From: Rhodococcus sp. (in: high G+C Gram-positive bacteria)
GTDB taxonomy: Bacteria; Actinomycetota; Actinomycetes; Mycobacteriales; Mycobacteriaceae
DNA: 64,000 nucleotides
Direction: 5' to 3'
Assembly (NCBI RefSeq): GCF_023264675.1
Contig: NZ_JAHFVG010000016.1
Location: 1 to 64,000 of the forward strand
Position 1 is the first letter of the stretch. The number at the start of each line of letters is the position of its first letter. Shown here one piece after another: positions 47,504-58,014 of the stretch. A program made the translations under genes and the position numbers. The notes under the pieces are model-generated. The model worked only from the letters and a program-made list of their open reading frames with translations. It made no database searches and was not told where the DNA came from.

Positions 47504-49384
47504 ATGACCGGCACGTCACCACACCGCACCTCACCCCACCGCACCTCACCCCACCGCATTGCCATCGTCGGCGCAGGCCCGCGCGGCACCGGAGTCCTCG
47601 AACGCCTGCTCGCGCATCTCGCCACGCGCGACAGCGACGACGTCGTCGCTATCCACGTGTTCGATCCCTTTCCTGCAGGCGCGGGCCGGATCTGGCGCGG
47701 TAGCCAGCCTCCCCTGCTGTGGATGAATTCGGTCGCTGCGGACGTGACCATGTTCACTGACGACACCACAGTGGTCGACGGTCCGGTCGATCCGGGGCCG
47801 ACGCTCGCGGAATGGGTAGGCGAGAACATCGAGACACTGAGAGAAGATCCCGAACTCAGCGAGGAACTTGCGTCGTTCACCGCGCACTCGTTCGCCTCCC
47901 GCACGCTGCAGAGCCGGTACCTCGAGTGGGTCTTCGCCCGCGCAGTCGCCACGGCGACGGCGGAGGTTCACCTTCATCGAAACCTCGTTGTCGACATCGT
48001 CGGCGACGACGTGCAAACACTCACGCTCGACGACGGTTCGACCATCGACGTCGATGTGGTCCTGCTCGCCCAAGGTCACCCCGACGCCCTTCCGTCCGCC
48101 GCCGAGACCTATCTCCGCACCTTCGCCGAGACCAACGACCTGACCTACGTCGGGCCCGGTTACACCGCAGATCTGGATCCGGATGTCATCCCCGAAGGCG
48201 AACCGATCCTCGTGGCAGGCCTCGGTCTTGCATTCATCGACTGGATGGTCCTGCTTGCCGAGAGCCGCGGGGGAACCTTCTCGCGCAGCCCGGACGGAAC
48301 GCTGGGTTACATCCCGTCAGGTCGCGAACCGATCATCTACGCGGGATCGCGGCGGGGAGTTCCGTACCATTCGAAGATCGGCTACGACATCGCTGCGGCC
48401 AGGCCTCCGCTGCCGAAGTACTTCACCGCGGACTCCGTCCCGGGCGACGGATGGCTCGATTTTCGACGCGACGTCTGGCCACTGGCCGCGAAAGAGGTTG
48501 CGGGCGCACACTTCTACGAGCTCTTCCGCTCACATCCGCATCGCACCAATGGCTCCTGGTCCGACTTCGAGGCCCAGTTCGCGGATCTGACATGGGGTTC
48601 CGCCGCATCCATCGAACTCGTCGAAGCCTTCGTCCCGAAGGACGAGGACCGAATCGACCTGGAGCGAATCGATAGGCCGCTCGCCGGGGAATCCTACGAG
48701 GGCATCGACGACGTGACCACGCGCGTCATCGGTTACGTCGACGCCGATCTCGCGCGCCGCGCCGATCCTGCATATAGCAGTGATGCCGCAGTGTTCAACG
48801 CGCTGCTGTCGGTCTACATGACCACCGGAGAGTTGCTGCGCCGCGGACGAATTCCCGCGGAGTCGGTGGCCGCCGACATCGAAGGATGGCTGCACTCGTT
48901 CTTCAGTTTCATCGCCAGCGGGCCTCCCCCGCAGCGACTCGAACAGCTCCGAGCTCTCGCATCGCACGGAATCGTGCAGTTCCTCGGCCCCGACACGACG
49001 TTCAGCGCCGACACCACCGCTGGCCTGTTCACTGCGCAGAGCGCGTCACATTCCGAGGTGATCACGACCCGCACGCTGGTCGACGCTCGTCTTCCGGTCG
49101 CGTCGATCCGGTCGAGCGGTGATGCTGTGCTCCGCTCGTTGCATGCTCGTGGCGAGATGGTGGAAATACGTGCGAACGAACGAAGTTCGGCCAAGATCTC
49201 GGTGGACGGACGGTCCCGTGTTGTGCATTCGGACGGCACTGTCCACCGCTCACGCTATGCCGTCGGCCCGTGGGTGGCCGGCCACAACTGGTCGTCCGCG
49301 TTCCCCCGGCCGCGCACCAACGCGGGCTTCTTCCGTCACAACGATGCGCTTGCCGCCGAACTACTGTCCGACACATCACGCTGA
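47504..49384 (+). CDS. FAD/NAD(P)-binding protein (PF13454-type flavoprotein)
   Basis: A 626-residue flavoprotein. After three TSPHR repeats (residues 4-18) comes the dinucleotide fold IAIVGAGPRGTGVLERLLAH, HVFDPFPAGAGRIWRG, a second nucleotide motif LVAGLGLAFIDWMVLLAE and the C-terminal VGPWVAGHNWSSAFPRPRTN. This matches the FAD-NAD(P)-binding family PF13454; no reaction is established. ATG 47504 is preferred because GGAGAGG is 10 bp upstream; ATG 47486 lies in the riboswitch stem. SAM control implies a role in sulfur or methionine supply. Confidence 0.85.
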   Translation: MTGTSPHRTSPHRTSPHRIAIVGAGPRGTGVLERLLAHLATRDSDDVVAIHVFDPFPAGAGRIWRGSQPPLLWMNSVAADVTMFTDDTTVVDGPVDPGPTLAEWVGENIETLREDPELSEELASFTAHSFASRTLQSRYLEWVFARAVATATAEVHLHRNLVVDIVGDDVQTLTLDDGSTIDVDVVLLAQGHPDALPSAAETYLRTFAETNDLTYVGPGYTADLDPDVIPEGEPILVAGLGLAFIDWMVLLAESRGGTFSRSPDGTLGYIPSGREPIIYAGSRRGVPYHSKIGYDIAAARPPLPKYFTADSVPGDGWLDFRRDVWPLAAKEVAGAHFYELFRSHPHRTNGSWSDFEAQFADLTWGSAASIELVEAFVPKDEDRIDLERIDRPLAGESYEGIDDVTTRVIGYVDADLARRADPAYSSDAAVFNALLSVYMTTGELLRRGRIPAESVAADIEGWLHSFFSFIASGPPPQRLEQLRALASHGIVQFLGPDTTFSADTTAGLFTAQSASHSEVITTRTLVDARLPVASIRSSGDAVLRSLHARGEMVEIRANERSSAKISVDGRSRVVHSDGTVHRSRYAVGPWVAGHNWSSAFPRPRTNAGFFRHNDALAAELLSDTSR

Positions 49385-49409
49385 TTCCACAGGTTCTCTC
49401 CGCTGAACA

Positions 49410-49730
49410 TCACACCCCTGAGCCGACCTCGATCAGCAGCACCCCGCCGATGATCAGCGCGATCCCCGCCGTCATCAGGGCGGTGAGAGGCTCCTTGAAC
49501 AGCAGCTTCCCAGCGATCGCGGTCAGCGCGACACCACTCGCTGCCCACACGCCGTACGCGACACCCACCGGCATTCCGGCCGACAAGGTCGAAGCCAGGA
49601 AGACGAACGAAACGCCGTAGCCGAGGACGACCGGAATCAACCAGAGCTTCTTCCGGCCTCCCTCCGACGCTCGCAGGGACAGCGTCGCCGCAACCTCGGT
49701 GAGGATCGCCCCGACGAGCAACCACCACAT
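49410..49730 (-). CDS. Small multidrug resistance (SMR) family subunit, second of pair
   Basis: A 106-residue, four-helix SMR protein: WLLVGAILTEVAATLSLRAS (membrane-embedded Glu12), VLGYGVSFVFLASTL, GVAYGVWAASGVALTAIAG and a final GIALIIGGVLLIEVGS. The GYGxSFxxLxxTL and G-x-x-Y-G-V-W-A motifs are diagnostic. ATG 49730 overlaps the end of the upstream SMR gene by 1 bp, so the two probably form a heterodimer of opposite topology. The substrate may be a cationic compound or guanidinium. Confidence 0.92.
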   Translation of the reverse strand: MWWLLVGAILTEVAATLSLRASEGGRKKLWLIPVVLGYGVSFVFLASTLSAGMPVGVAYGVWAASGVALTAIAGKLLFKEPLTALMTAGIALIIGGVLLIEVGSGV

Positions 49731-50074
49731 CAGAGATCGGCCTTCCGTGCGCGACCCGCTCCGAACTCGACCAGGACGACGCCCGCGATGACGAGCACGA
49801 TCCCACCGATCATCGTGGCGGTCAACGGCTCGTCGAAGACGGCGGTACCGAGGATTGCCGTCAGCGCGATGCCCACCGCCGCCCAAATTCCGTAGGTCAC
49901 CCCGATGGGTGCACCCGCGCGGAGGATCAACGACAGCAACACGAACGACGCCCCGTAGCCGGCGACGACGAGCGCGTACCACCCGGCCGAACCCAGAGCC
50001 GCTTTGAGCGACAGCGACGCCGTGACCTCGGAAGTGACGGCGGCCGTCAGCAGCAGCCAAATCCTCGTGCTCAC
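49730..50074 (-). CDS. Small multidrug resistance (SMR) family subunit, first of pair
   Basis: A 114-residue SMR protein with four helices: IWLLLTAAVTSEVTASLSLKAA (Glu embedded), ALVVAGYGASFVLLSLIL, PIGVTYGIWAAVGIALTAILG and GGIVLVIAGVVLVEFGAG, then a basic tail RARKADL. GTG 50074 follows GAGGAG. It is paired with the next gene through TGATG coupling, as in EbrAB- or YkkCD-type efflux pairs. It stands 80 bp from the end of the quinone-reductase-like gene and may be a separate unit. Confidence 0.92.
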   Translation of the reverse strand: MSTRIWLLLTAAVTSEVTASLSLKAALGSAGWYALVVAGYGASFVLLSLILRAGAPIGVTYGIWAAVGIALTAILGTAVFDEPLTATMIGGIVLVIAGVVLVEFGAGRARKADL

Positions 50075-50153
50075 GCTTGTCTCCTCTGTGACGGTTCCCG
50101 TTGATTCTGCCGCACGGATTCTGCCGCACGAATCGATGCGAACCATGCACCGG

Positions 50154-51095
50154 TCAGGGGATGAGCACGAACTTCCCGCGGGGATGATCGGTCTTCAACT
50201 CGGCGTGCGCCGTAGCGGCGTCGTCGAGAGGAAACGTCTTCGCGATCGGTACCGAGAACTCACCTGCGCCGGCCGACTGAACCAGCGCCAGACGGGCCTT
50301 CTTTCGTCGAACCGGGCTGTTGGGATTACTCCCACCGACCGCTGGAAAGCCGTCCTGCGCCGCCCGGCCGAACGCCGCGATGGTCACGATACGAGACTTG
50401 TCCGGTACCAGCGTCAGCGAAACATCCACTGCCTCATCGGTTCCGGCGGTGTCGATCACCGCATCGATGCCGCCCGGCGCGAGTGCCTTCACGCGATAGA
50501 GCAGACCCTCGCCGTATTCGATCGGCTCGGCGCCGTAGTCCTTCAGCGCATCGTGGTTGACCGCACGCGCCGTCCCGATCACGCGGGCGCCCAGCGCCTT
50601 GGCCTGCTGCACGACGATCGATCCGACGCTTCCTGCAGCACCGTGGACGAGGAGTGTGTCGCCTGCCGCGACGCGAACTTCCTCCAGTGCATCGTGAGAC
50701 GTGCCGGCGACGACGAGTAGACCGGCGGCCTCCTCCCAGCTCAACGACGACGGCTTCGGTAGCACGGCATCGGCGGGAACGAGGAGTTTGTCGGCGTAGG
50801 CGCCCTTTGCACCCGTGACGATCACCTCGTCACCGACCGCGATCGGTCCCGCTTCGCCGGAAGTAGTGTTCCCGACGGCAAGCACGACTCCGCTGGCTTC
50901 GCTGCCGAGATGCAACGGCAGTGTCGATTCGTCGGTCCCGAATGCTCCGCTGTAGAGCTTGTAGTCGATCGGATTGACTCCGATGGCCTTGACCTCGACC
51001 AGCACCTGGCCTGCCGCAGGTTTGGCCAAGGCCTCCTCCACGATCTTGACGACCTCTGGACCACCGAAACTCGTTGCTACCGCTGCGCGTGTCAT
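50154..51095 (-). CDS. MDR/zeta-crystallin-type quinone oxidoreductase
   Basis: A 313-residue NADPH-dependent reductase of the medium-chain family without the zinc-binding Cys residues. Segments: VKAIGVNPIDYKLYSGAFG, LGSEASGVVLAVG, LLVVAGTSHDALEE, TLLVHGAAGSVGSIVVQQAK (nucleotide loop), DAVIDTAG and a C-terminal HPRGKFVLIP. Such enzymes reduce quinones or enones. ATG 51095 is used. It lies 55 bp downstream of the MsnO8-type LLM on the same strand, so it is probably the last gene of the riboswitch operon. Confidence 0.9.
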   Translation of the reverse strand: MTRAAVATSFGGPEVVKIVEEALAKPAAGQVLVEVKAIGVNPIDYKLYSGAFGTDESTLPLHLGSEASGVVLAVGNTTSGEAGPIAVGDEVIVTGAKGAYADKLLVPADAVLPKPSSLSWEEAAGLLVVAGTSHDALEEVRVAAGDTLLVHGAAGSVGSIVVQQAKALGARVIGTARAVNHDALKDYGAEPIEYGEGLLYRVKALAPGGIDAVIDTAGTDEAVDVSLTLVPDKSRIVTIAAFGRAAQDGFPAVGGSNPNSPVRRKKARLALVQSAGAGEFSVPIAKTFPLDDAATAHAELKTDHPRGKFVLIP

Positions 51096-51150
51096 ATGTA
51101 CTTGAACTCCGATCGAGTGTGAATTCTTCCGCCCTGGCCCATCCCTCCAA

Positions 51151-52278
51151 CTAGACCCGCAGCCGTGGCAGTCCCCATTCCTTACCGAGCAGCTCGTACG
51201 ACCGCAGTCGGTCCTGGTGATCGTGGGCAACGGAGGTGACGACGAGTTCGGCTGCGCCGGTCGCGCGCTGAAGGGCGTCGAGTTTGTCGGCGACCGTTGC
51301 GGCCGACCCGACGAACTGCGTCGCGACGCGGTCGTGCACCAACTCGGCCTGCTCCGGTGTCAGCGGCACATTCGTCTTCGGGTCCGGATACGGAATCGCG
51401 CCGTGGCCGCTACGGATGCTGTACACCCACTGCCCGAAGGACGATGCGAGATACTCGGCGTCCGAATCCGATTCCGCCACTACTGCATCAGCGGAGACGA
51501 CCACATAGGGCTCGTCGAGGATCGACGACGGAACGAACGCGGCACGGTACGCCTCGACGGCGTCGAGGGTGGTTCCCGGACTCACGTGATAATTCGCGAC
51601 GAAGGGAAGACCGCGCGCGCCCGCTACCTGGGCGCTCTGGCCACCACTGCTGCCGAACAGCCACAGTTCCACCTCGGCGCCCGCGCCGGGAGTGGCTGTC
51701 AGGGGAACTCCCGACGGGGTGGTGAAACGGCCGTGCAAGAAGGCCACGATGTCGTCGAGCAGATCCTCGAAGTCCGGAGCCTTCGCACCGGGCTGTTGAA
51801 GCACCGAGGCCGACGCCACCAGACGTTGCAGGAGAAGGCGTGTGCCGAACTGGAACGGTTTCGGAAACAGAATCCCCTCGACGACCTTCTCGTCACGCTC
51901 GGGTTCGGGCTTGTCTGTGCCCGCCAACGCTTCTGCTGCTCGTTGCCCTGACCGACCGATGCCGAGATCGACGCGACCTGGGTAGAGCGCGTCGACGATG
52001 CCGAACGACTCCACGATCGACGCCGCAGTGTGGTGGCCGACCTGCACAGCGGCCGAACCGACACGAATTCGATTGGTGGCCGCAGCAATCAGGCCGACCA
52101 ACACTGCCGGATTCGAACTGGCTGCTGCGACGAAATGATGCTCGGCCACCCAGTAGCGCTCGTAGCCCCACTCCTCGGTCTGCCGAGCTAGATCGATCGT
52201 GTTCCGCAGAGCCTGCGCCGCCGTCGACCCTTCGCTGATGGGCGACAGGTCGAGTACCGACAGTGGGACTCGTGTCAC
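51151..52278 (-). CDS. LLM-class flavin oxidoreductase, MsnO8 family
   Basis: A 375-residue single-domain luciferase-like protein. The N-terminus VPLSVLDLSPISEGSTAAQA, WGYERYWVAEHH, NRIRVGSAAVQVGHHTA, DALYPGRVDLGIGRSG, LWLFGSSGGQSAQVAGARGL and FVANYHVSPGTT are typical of the MsnO8 subgroup. Substrates are unproven. The GTG start overlaps the DUF1684 stop (GTGA). It is the fourth oxidation-related gene in the riboswitch operon and is not closely similar to its two LLM neighbours. Confidence 0.9.
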   Translation of the reverse strand: MTRVPLSVLDLSPISEGSTAAQALRNTIDLARQTEEWGYERYWVAEHHFVAAASSNPAVLVGLIAAATNRIRVGSAAVQVGHHTAASIVESFGIVDALYPGRVDLGIGRSGQRAAEALAGTDKPEPERDEKVVEGILFPKPFQFGTRLLLQRLVASASVLQQPGAKAPDFEDLLDDIVAFLHGRFTTPSGVPLTATPGAGAEVELWLFGSSGGQSAQVAGARGLPFVANYHVSPGTTLDAVEAYRAAFVPSSILDEPYVVVSADAVVAESDSDAEYLASSFGQWVYSIRSGHGAIPYPDPKTNVPLTPEQAELVHDRVATQFVGSAATVADKLDALQRATGAAELVVTSVAHDHQDRLRSYELLGKEWGLPRLRV

Positions 52279-53063
52279 TTCGACGTCTCCTGGCCCAGGT
52301 TCGGACGCGGGTTCTTCTCCCCTGCCTCCACGGCGACGGGCAGCTTGTTCTCGGCAGGAGCGACGGGGCACGTCGCATAGTCGGTGAACGAGCAGGGCAG
52401 ATTCGACGCCCGGTTGAAGTCGAGAACCACCGAACCGCCGTCGACGGGATCGGCGACGGCCAGCGACCGAGCGGCGGGATAAGTGGTGACTCCGCTGGTC
52501 GCATCGGTGAACAGAATCTGCAGTCCGCCGGACTTGCCGCCGAAGGCGACCAACTGCCGGGCCTCGCCGCCGAGCTCGAAGTCGACGACACCGACGGCGG
52601 TGTGATGGTGCTCCAGCCCTTCGACGACGGCACCCGTCGTGACGATCTTCGATTCCTCGAACGATGTGAACGTACCTGTGACGCTCCACTGCTCGGACGG
52701 CGCGTAGGCCGGAATTCCGGTGAAGGACTTCAGATGCGGGGACTTGGGGTCGTGGACACGCAGTGCCACCGAGCCGGTGCGACGGATCACCTCGATGCGG
52801 CGGTCACCGTCCTCGACGAGGATTCCCGGTGCACCTTCGATCGGTTCCACGGTGGTGTTCTCGCCGAACCCTTCGATGTAGACACCGTCGGCGTCGGCGC
52901 GCCAACGACCAGGCAGATCGGCGACGGTCTCGAACTCGTCGGTCAGCCAGTACAGGCCGGTCAGCGACACCCAGCCGAGCGGATCGCCGTAGTAGTTCTC
53001 ACGCTCGGTGTGCCAGTCGCCCCATGCGGCCTCGAACGTATCGACATTCACAGTGCTGGTCAT
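52275..53063 (-). CDS. DUF1684 domain protein
   Basis: A 262-residue cytosolic beta-rich protein. It shows the DUF1684 pattern: WHTERENYYGDPLGWVSLTG, YWLTDEF, VALRVHDPKSP, SFTGIPAYAPSEQWSVTGTF, and a C-terminal cluster DFNRASNLPCSFTDYATCPV with two Cys, then APAENKLPVAVEAGEKN. The last part is strongly conserved in the family and probably forms the active site, but the reaction is unknown. It overlaps both LLM neighbours (ATGA and GTGA), so it is likely to act on the same substrate or product. Confidence 0.9.
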   Translation of the reverse strand: MTSTVNVDTFEAAWGDWHTERENYYGDPLGWVSLTGLYWLTDEFETVADLPGRWRADADGVYIEGFGENTTVEPIEGAPGILVEDGDRRIEVIRRTGSVALRVHDPKSPHLKSFTGIPAYAPSEQWSVTGTFTSFEESKIVTTGAVVEGLEHHHTAVGVVDFELGGEARQLVAFGGKSGGLQILFTDATSGVTTYPAARSLAVADPVDGGSVVLDFNRASNLPCSFTDYATCPVAPAENKLPVAVEAGEKNPRPNLGQETSK

Positions 53064-54415
53064 GATGCTCGCACTCCTTCTCGCTTGTCGTAAGGGTGAG
53101 TCGAATTCAGATGATCTCGCAACGTGGTTCCGGTGTACTCGGTGCGGAAGCTTCCACGCGACTGAAGCTCGGGAACGACCTTGTCGACGAATTCGTCCAA
53201 GCCGGCAGGGGTGATGTGCGGTACCAGGATGAAGCCGTCACACGCGTCGTTCTGTACGTAACTGTCGATCTCCTCGGCCACCTGCGCCGGCGTGCCGACG
53301 AACTGCTGGCGCGTGGTGACCTCGATGATCAACTCACGGATGCTCAGATTCCGCGCCTCGGCGCGCTCGCGCCAATCCCGGGCCACAGCAGCCGGATCAC
53401 CATGACGCACCCGACCACGGGTGATGTTGACGTCTTCGGCCGGGTCTTCCGTCGGCAACGGACCATCAGGATCATAGTTCGACAAGTCTCGTCCCCACAC
53501 CTGCTCCAGGAACGAGATCGCCGTCTGCGGACCGACCTGCTGGTGACGGATGGTGTCGGCACGTTCGTGCGCCTCGGCCTCGGTATCCCCCAGGACGAAG
53601 GCCGCTGCCGGGAGAACCTTCAGATCCGCGTGTTCGCGGCCGTACTTGGCCAAGCGCCCTTTCACATCGGAGTAGAACGCCTGTCCCGCTTCGAGAGTCC
53701 CGTGGACGGTGAAGATGGCGTCGGCCTTCGCGGCACCGAATTCGCGGCCTTCGTCGGAGTCACCCGCCTGCAGCAACACCGGATGTCCCTGCGGACTGCG
53801 CGGCACGGTGAACGCGGCATCGATGTCGAACTGCTGACCTGTGTGACGAACCTGAGCGATCGACTCCCGGCGCGCGAACACTCCGTTCTCCCGGTCGAGC
53901 ACCAGGGCGTCGGGCGACCAGCTGTCCCACAGTTCCCGTGCGGTATCGATGATTTCACGGGCACGCACGTAACGGTCGTTTCGATCGAGATATCCACCGC
54001 GACGGAAGTTCTCACCGGTGAACGCGTCCGAGGACGTCACCATGTTCCAGGCCGCACGGCCGCCCGAGAGGTGATCGAGGGAGGCGAACTGACGGGCGAG
54101 TTCGAACGGCTCGTTGAACGTGGTGTTGATGGTTCCGGCGAGACCCAGGTGGGTGGTCACCGCCGCGAGGGCATTGAGCACGATGAGCGTGTCGGGGCGC
54201 CCGACGACATCGAGGTCGTGGATCTTTCCCTGGTGCTCGCGTAGACGCAGGCCCTCGGCGAGGAAGAAGAAGTCGAACAGTCCACGTTCGGCGGTCTCGG
54301 CCAGGTGAACGAACGAGTCGAAATCGATCTGGCTCTTCGACTCCGGGTCGGCCCACACCGTCGTGTTGTTCACCCCGGGGAAATGAGCGCCCAGATGGAT
54401 CTGCTTCTTGCTCAT
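53060..54415 (-). CDS. LLM-class flavin monooxygenase, NtaA/SnaA/DszA family
   Basis: A 451-residue FMNH2-type monooxygenase. Segments: IHLGAHFPGVNNTTVWADPE, FDFFFLAEGLRLREH, RPDTLIVLNALAAVTTHLG, SLDHLSGGRAAWNMVTSSDA, ENFRRGGYLDRNDRYVRA and GHPVLLQAGDSDEGREFGA. It closely resembles the product of 25108-26451. It is coupled by ATGA overlaps to the 370-residue LLM upstream and DUF1684 downstream. The importer genes precede it in the same operon, so the substrate is probably imported and oxidised here. Confidence 0.92.
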   Translation of the reverse strand: MSKKQIHLGAHFPGVNNTTVWADPESKSQIDFDSFVHLAETAERGLFDFFFLAEGLRLREHQGKIHDLDVVGRPDTLIVLNALAAVTTHLGLAGTINTTFNEPFELARQFASLDHLSGGRAAWNMVTSSDAFTGENFRRGGYLDRNDRYVRAREIIDTARELWDSWSPDALVLDRENGVFARRESIAQVRHTGQQFDIDAAFTVPRSPQGHPVLLQAGDSDEGREFGAAKADAIFTVHGTLEAGQAFYSDVKGRLAKYGREHADLKVLPAAAFVLGDTEAEAHERADTIRHQQVGPQTAISFLEQVWGRDLSNYDPDGPLPTEDPAEDVNITRGRVRHGDPAAVARDWRERAEARNLSIRELIIEVTTRQQFVGTPAQVAEEIDSYVQNDACDGFILVPHITPAGLDEFVDKVVPELQSRGSFRTEYTGTTLRDHLNSTHPYDKREGVRAS

Positions 54416-55524
54416 TTCACTGATTCCTTTGCTGCATAACGGTTGACCGGGCGAGCAAGTCCGAGTCGATCTCTCAGAAGGCCGGTGCGCCGCGTCGGGT
54501 TCCAGGACAATTGGGGCACGACCTGGGCAATCGCTCGAAGCGACGAGGTGAGAGCGAGCGGCCGAAGGGTGATGCCGTCCACCACGCCCGAGGACGCCAG
54601 TCCTTCGAGCAGTGCAATCAAACCGGCACCGTCGCCGACATACGAAGCCGAGTTCGGAGTGTAGGTTCCCCAGTCGTTCAGCTGCGCAAGATCCGCTTCG
54701 GCCGAGTCCGACACCAGCACCTCCAAGTCGAGCAGGACGTGAACACTAGAAGGATCTCGGCCCTCGGCAACCACGGCGCGACGCACCCTCGTTGCGATCG
54801 CCGACGCCTCGTCCACGGTCGGTGCCGCGATGCGCACGATGTCGGCACGCGTGGCGGCGACCGTCAGCGAGTCACTGCTCGCGCGAACCACGATCACCGA
54901 CTGGCCCTGCGGTGACCGCGGAGTGATCGACGGTCCTCGCACCGAGAAGTGCTCGCCCTCGAAGTCGATGTAGTGCAGCTTGTCTCGATCGATGAACCGG
55001 CCGGTCGACGCGTCGCGAATCTCGGCGTCGTCCTCCCAGCTGTCCCACAATCGCGTCACGACCTCGATCGCATCGTCGGCCTCGGCCCACAGGCTTGTCG
55101 CGGGCTGAACGTCCTTACGCCCGAACGACTTCGCTTCCGATGCCGACTCGGACACGGCCACTTCCCACCCTGCTCGCCCGTGCGAGGCGTAGTCGATGCT
55201 GGCGATCTGCTTCGACACGTGGAACGGCTCGGTGTGCGTGACGGTCACCGTCGGCACGAGACCGATCGACCGAGTGAGCGCGGCCACGCGAGCCGCAATC
55301 GATGCGGCGTCGAGCCTGCCGAGCTCGCGGCCGCCGGACTGCAACGCGAACGAGTCGGCGATGAAGGCAAGGTCGAGCCCGGCACCGTCGGCCTGCTCGA
55401 TCAGGTCAGCCCAGTATTGCGCGGAGAACAGTTCCTCCGCGCGCGAGTCCGCACGCCTCCAGGCCTGCGGATGGACACCGGCGCCTTCCAGATCGACGGC
55501 GACGATGAATGTCTTCTCAGGCAC
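54412..55524 (-). CDS. LLM-class flavin oxidoreductase
   Basis: A 370-residue luciferase-fold protein. Segments: [97 protein letters not shown], and C-terminal [14 protein letters not shown]. It pairs with the 451-residue LLM exactly as the shorter relative at 26464 pairs with the LLM at 25108. The pair may be two subunits or successive enzymes. GTG 55524 overlaps the end of the ATPase gene by 8 bp. Confidence 0.9.
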   Translation of the reverse strand: MPEKTFIVAVDLEGAGVHPQAWRRADSRAEELFSAQYWADLIEQADGAGLDLAFIADSFALQSGGRELGRLDAASIAARVAALTRSIGLVPTVTVTHTEPFHVSKQIASIDYASHGRAGWEVAVSESASEAKSFGRKDVQPATSLWAEADDAIEVVTRLWDSWEDDAEIRDASTGRFIDRDKLHYIDFEGEHFSVRGPSITPRSPQGQSVIVVRASSDSLTVAATRADIVRIAAPTVDEASAIATRVRRAVVAEGRDPSSVHVLLDLEVLVSDSAEADLAQLNDWGTYTPNSASYVGDGAGLIALLEGLASSGVVDGITLRPLALTSSLRAIAQVVPQLSWNPTRRTGLLRDRLGLARPVNRYAAKESVK

Positions 55525-57112
55525 GGACTGCCTCCTTGTCGACCGAAGTGCCGGGAATAGCCGCCAGCAACTCGCGGGTGTATTCCTGCACCGGGTTGTC
55601 GAATATCTCGGCGACCCCGCCGTATTCGACGATGGCGCCTGCCTGCATGACCGCGACGGTGTCGCTGATCTGGCGGACCACCGCGAGGTCGTGCGAGATG
55701 AACAAATAGCTCAGATCGAGTTCGCTCTGCAAACCGGCCAGCAGGTCGAGGATCTGCGACTGAACCGAAACATCGAGAGCCGAGACCGGCTCGTCGAGTA
55801 CGACGAGATCGGGCCTCAGCGCGAGGGCGCGGGCGATGGCCACGCGCTGACGCTGGCCGCCCGAGAGTTCCGACGGCTTGCGTCGTAAGTACAATTCGGG
55901 CAGTGCGACCTGATCGAGCAATTGCGCTGCGCGAGCTGATCGTTCGGCCTTGGACCCGATCTTGAACGCGTCGAGTGGTTCTTTCACGATCTGTTCGACG
56001 CTCAGTTTTGGGTTCAGCGAGGCGTAGGGGTTCTGGTACACGATCTGCACCCGTCGACGCAGCGCACGAAGCGCCGATCCGCGCAGTGTACTCACCTCGG
56101 TACCGTCGAATTGGACCGAACCGCTGCTGAGTGTCTCGAGTCCGATGGCGATCCGTGCGAGTGTCGACTTGCCCGAACCGGATTCGCCGACAATCGACAA
56201 CGTGCGTCCGCGTTGGACGGTGACCGACGCCGATTTCACAGCATCGAGAGTGACGCCTCGTCCGATCTTGAACGTTTTGGACACCTCGCTCACGGTCAGG
56301 ATCGGCTCGGTGGAGGGTCGCTGCGGCCGCAGTTCCGTGCCCAGACTCGGTGCCGCGGCCAGAAGCGATTTGGTGTACTCGTGCTGCGGGTTCGCGAGTA
56401 TCTCTGCAGTTCGGCCGGTTTCGACGATCTCGCCCTTGCTCATGACGATCAATCGATCGGCTCGGTCGGCGGCGACGCCGAGATCGTGAGTGATCAGCAA
56501 CACCGCAGTTCCGATTTCGGCGATGCGCGCATCGAGATGGTCGAGGATCCGTCGCTGCACGGTCACATCGAGCGCACTGGTCGGCTCGTCGGCGATGACC
56601 AACTCGGGCTTGCATGCCAGCGCGATTCCGATGAGTACACGTTGCCGCTGTCCACCGGAGAGATCCTGGGGGTACTGCCGGGCACGTACCTCGGGGTTGT
56701 CGATGCCTGCCTCGGTGAGTATCCGAATGGCGTCGAGGTGAGCCGATCGCTTGGTGGCGAGTCCGTGCACCCGCAGGGTCTCGGCGACCTGATCGCCGAT
56801 GCGGATGACCGGGTTCAGCGACGTGGACGGGTCCTGGGGCACGAGCCCGATATGGGCGCCGCGCAACCGATCGAGTGTCTTCTCCGATGCGTCGTCGATG
56901 CGGTTTCCGTCGAATCGCACCTCGCCGGCGGTGACGTGGCCGCTGCCGGCGAGAAGGCCGATGATCGCATGCGCCGTCGTCGATTTTCCCGATCCGGATT
57001 CTCCGACGATGGCAACGACCTCGCCCTTGTCCACCGTGAGGCTCACACCGCGGACGGCTTCTTCGTCGCCGTAGTCGACGCGGAGATTCTCGACTTCGAG
57101 GATGGGGCTCAT
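55517..57112 (-). CDS. Dipeptide/nickel-type ABC importer, fused double ATPase (DppD-DppF)
   Basis: A 531-residue protein with two complete ATP-binding cassettes. The first has [37 protein letters not shown] and [11 protein letters not shown]; the second, from about residue 275, has [36 protein letters not shown] and [11 protein letters not shown]. Both signature and Walker B motifs are intact. ATG 57112 overlaps the permease stop (ATGA). It energises import through the two adjacent permeases, fed by the lipoprotein at 59017. Confidence 0.96.
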   Translation of the reverse strand: MSPILEVENLRVDYGDEEAVRGVSLTVDKGEVVAIVGESGSGKSTTAHAIIGLLAGSGHVTAGEVRFDGNRIDDASEKTLDRLRGAHIGLVPQDPSTSLNPVIRIGDQVAETLRVHGLATKRSAHLDAIRILTEAGIDNPEVRARQYPQDLSGGQRQRVLIGIALACKPELVIADEPTSALDVTVQRRILDHLDARIAEIGTAVLLITHDLGVAADRADRLIVMSKGEIVETGRTAEILANPQHEYTKSLLAAAPSLGTELRPQRPSTEPILTVSEVSKTFKIGRGVTLDAVKSASVTVQRGRTLSIVGESGSGKSTLARIAIGLETLSSGSVQFDGTEVSTLRGSALRALRRRVQIVYQNPYASLNPKLSVEQIVKEPLDAFKIGSKAERSARAAQLLDQVALPELYLRRKPSELSGGQRQRVAIARALALRPDLVVLDEPVSALDVSVQSQILDLLAGLQSELDLSYLFISHDLAVVRQISDTVAVMQAGAIVEYGGVAEIFDNPVQEYTRELLAAIPGTSVDKEAVRA

Positions 57113-58014
57113 GATCGTCCTCCGTCGATGGCATGACCGACTCGGTGAGCCGACAACACGACGGCGACGATCACCAGACCGGGCAGCGTCGTCATCCACC
57201 ATGCGGTGGCCAGGAAGTTACGTCCCTCGGAGATCAGCGATCCCCATTCCGGGGTCGGCGGAACCGCACCGAACCCGAGGAAGCTGAGCGAGGACACTGC
57301 GAGCACAGCCATACCGAATTCGACGGCGGCGAGCGCAATTACGGGCGCATACGAGTTGCGCAGAATGTGCTTGCGAAACACGTCGTACCAGCGCACTCCC
57401 GATGCGTACGCAGCTTCGACGTACAGCGACTGGCGCACGCGCAGCACCTCCGAGCGCATCACGCGGGCGAAGTTTGCAATCAGGGAGACACCGACAGCAA
57501 TCGCGACGTTGACGGTACCGAATCCGAGAGCTGTCACCAGCGCGAGCGACAGCAGCAGTGCCGGGATCGACAGCAGCACATCGACGATGCGCATCAGCGC
57601 GGCATCGAGAACACCGCCCACAGCTCCGGACAGTAGGCCGATGAGCGAACCGACCACGAGAGCGATCCCGACGGCGAGGAGAGTGGCCGTCAGCGACAGG
57701 CCTGCGCCGTGCACGACGCGCGTGTACAAATCGCGACCGATGTTGTCGGTACCGAACCAGTGCGCCGCACTCGGGCTCTGCAACTTGTCCGCCGGTACGC
57801 CTTTGAGTGGATCACCGCTCGCGAACCCCGACGGGAACAGAGCGAACCCGACGGCGAGAAGTAGAACGACGATCGCGACGGCGAGCCAGATGTTCTTCAG
57901 GATCACGCGACCGCCGGACAGTCGACGCTTCGGCCCAGTGGTCGCCGGTTCCGCAGCTACCAGAGTCCCGTCCGACGTGATGTCACCGACGTCACGAGTC
58001 AGGATGTCAGACAT
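57109..58014 (-). CDS. ABC importer permease, DppC type
   Basis: A 301-residue inner-membrane subunit with about six helices, the first at [20 protein letters not shown]. The [23 protein letters not shown] motif before the second helix is typical of DppC/OppC. The EAA loop is [21 protein letters not shown]. The N-terminal 37 residues are cytosolic and charged. The start overlaps the preceding permease by 8 bp and its stop overlaps the ATPase start. Confidence 0.95.
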   Translation of the reverse strand: MSDILTRDVGDITSDGTLVAAEPATTGPKRRLSGGRVILKNIWLAVAIVVLLLAVGFALFPSGFASGDPLKGVPADKLQSPSAAHWFGTDNIGRDLYTRVVHGAGLSLTATLLAVGIALVVGSLIGLLSGAVGGVLDAALMRIVDVLLSIPALLLSLALVTALGFGTVNVAIAVGVSLIANFARVMRSEVLRVRQSLYVEAAYASGVRWYDVFRKHILRNSYAPVIALAAVEFGMAVLAVSSLSFLGFGAVPPTPEWGSLISEGRNFLATAWWMTTLPGLVIVAVVLSAHRVGHAIDGGRS

